From positions 1-7,574 of the forward strand of contig DYCT01000090.1 of assembly GCA_019417975.1 (NCBI GenBank): 7,574 nucleotides of DNA, given 5' to 3'. Below the pieces are notes generated by a model, which saw nothing but the letters and a program-made list of their open reading frames with translations, was not told where the DNA came from and did not search any database. The stretch is from Bacteroides sp. Lineage in GTDB: Bacteria > Bacteroidota > Bacteroidia > Bacteroidales > Bacteroidaceae. A program made the position numbers and the translations under genes. Positions 7,248 to 7,574 of this stretch are shown piece by piece (the stretch's first letter is position 1; each line of letters begins with the position of its first letter).

Positions 7248-7458
7248 ATGGAAAGAAACGAGAAAGTAAGCGAAGAATAAAGCAAATAAAAACAAACGTG
7301 TGTTTTTGGAAATAAATATCAGTTTCGGCAATAAAAACGCCTCACGCACAAACTATCAAATACACAGCAAAACAGCATACATACAAGCATAAAGCGTACA
7401 CAAAACAGCCACTACATCACAAAACGATATAATAGAAAGCCTTATTTTCCGAAAACAA

Positions 7459-7495
7459 CGACCGAATTATTGCATAAATATACAGAATCCGGTCG
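7459..7495. terminator. Imperfect hairpin, possible weak terminator
   Basis: CGACCG at 7459-7464 is complementary to CGGTCG at 7490-7495. After one A/C mismatch, ATT (7466-7468) pairs with AAT (7486-7488), leaving a 17-base AT-rich loop. On the minus strand it is followed by TTGTTTTC, which would suit a terminator for a gene to the right reading leftward. The long loop and short tail make this weak. An operator for a dimeric regulator is an alternative. Confidence 0.35.
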
Positions 7496-7574
7496 AAAAA
7501 CTTGTCTCAAAATACATATTTAACGTGAGTTCGAAATAAAATTAGAAAATAGACAGTTGCCCGTCATTGAACAA

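Larger units (their letters stand above)
7218..7574. other. AT-rich intergenic region upstream of the operon
   Basis: This 357-base stretch carries no gene I can support on either strand. It is A-rich on the plus strand and low in complexity. Its identifiable contents are the promoter-like element near 7240-7247 and an imperfect hairpin at 7459-7495. No tRNA, ncRNA signature or repeat array was seen. The neighbouring gene to the right lies outside the window, so its orientation is unknown. Confidence 0.6.

Noticed and set aside
7218..7349. N-terminal 44-residue extension of the DUF3805 protein with a hydrophobic segment
   Set aside because: It overlaps a promoter-like element, is rich in residues expected from T-rich DNA, and lies ahead of where the recognisable domain begins. 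The ATG at 7217 is preferred.
7428..7433. TATAAT on the plus strand as a sigma-70 -10 box
   Set aside because: There is no TTGACA-like partner upstream, and the organism appears to use the Bacteroides-type TAnnTTTG promoter.
7549..7556. ATAGACAG near the right edge as a second adapter remnant
   Set aside because: Only AGACAG and one more base match the mosaic end and the rest differ. It is best explained by chance.

Overview
The window looks like chromosomal housekeeping DNA from a Bacteroidales bacterium, probably Bacteroidaceae. The grounds are protein-level resemblance to Bacteroides-type Uup, CobW/COG0523, PHP and DUF3805/DUF3806 proteins, moderate GC content with AT-rich intergenic DNA, and a TATCTTTG element matching the Bacteroides -7 promoter consensus TAnnTTTG. 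The genus call is inference. Bases 1-21 are not biological: they match the Tn5 mosaic end of the Nextera sequencing adapter, so the contig truly begins at about base 22.

Left part, plus strand (22-2251): three closely packed genes in one direction. They are a 5'-truncated UDP-GlcNAc 2-epimerase (WecB)-like protein, a small MmcQ/YjbR-family protein 18 bp downstream, and a ten-helix EamA/DMT transporter whose ATG overlaps the preceding stop by 4 bases. They are probably co-transcribed from a promoter outside the window.

Middle (2252-2312): a short convergent gap with an imperfect inverted repeat. It has a T-rich tail in the minus-strand direction and may end both transcription units.

Right part, minus strand (7217 down to 2313): four genes in a likely operon, in transcription order a DUF3805/DUF3806 protein, the ABC-F ATPase Uup, a PHP-family histidinol-phosphatase-like enzyme, and a CobW/COG0523 GTPase with 23 histidines in a metal-binding tract. 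Junctions are an 11 bp overlap, a 10 bp gap with a strong AGGAGG ribosome-binding site, and a 64 bp gap. The promoter-like element lies just upstream of the first gene and supports a start at 7217 rather than the longest reading at 7349. Bases 7218-7574 are AT-rich, with that element and one weak hairpin but no recognisable gene.

I see no mobile element, CRISPR array, RNA gene or defence system, and no evidence for a new multi-gene system. The most notable points are the WecB-like protein, which lacks about 17 residues and several catalytic residues of the canonical enzyme, the His-rich GTPase, and the adapter remnant.
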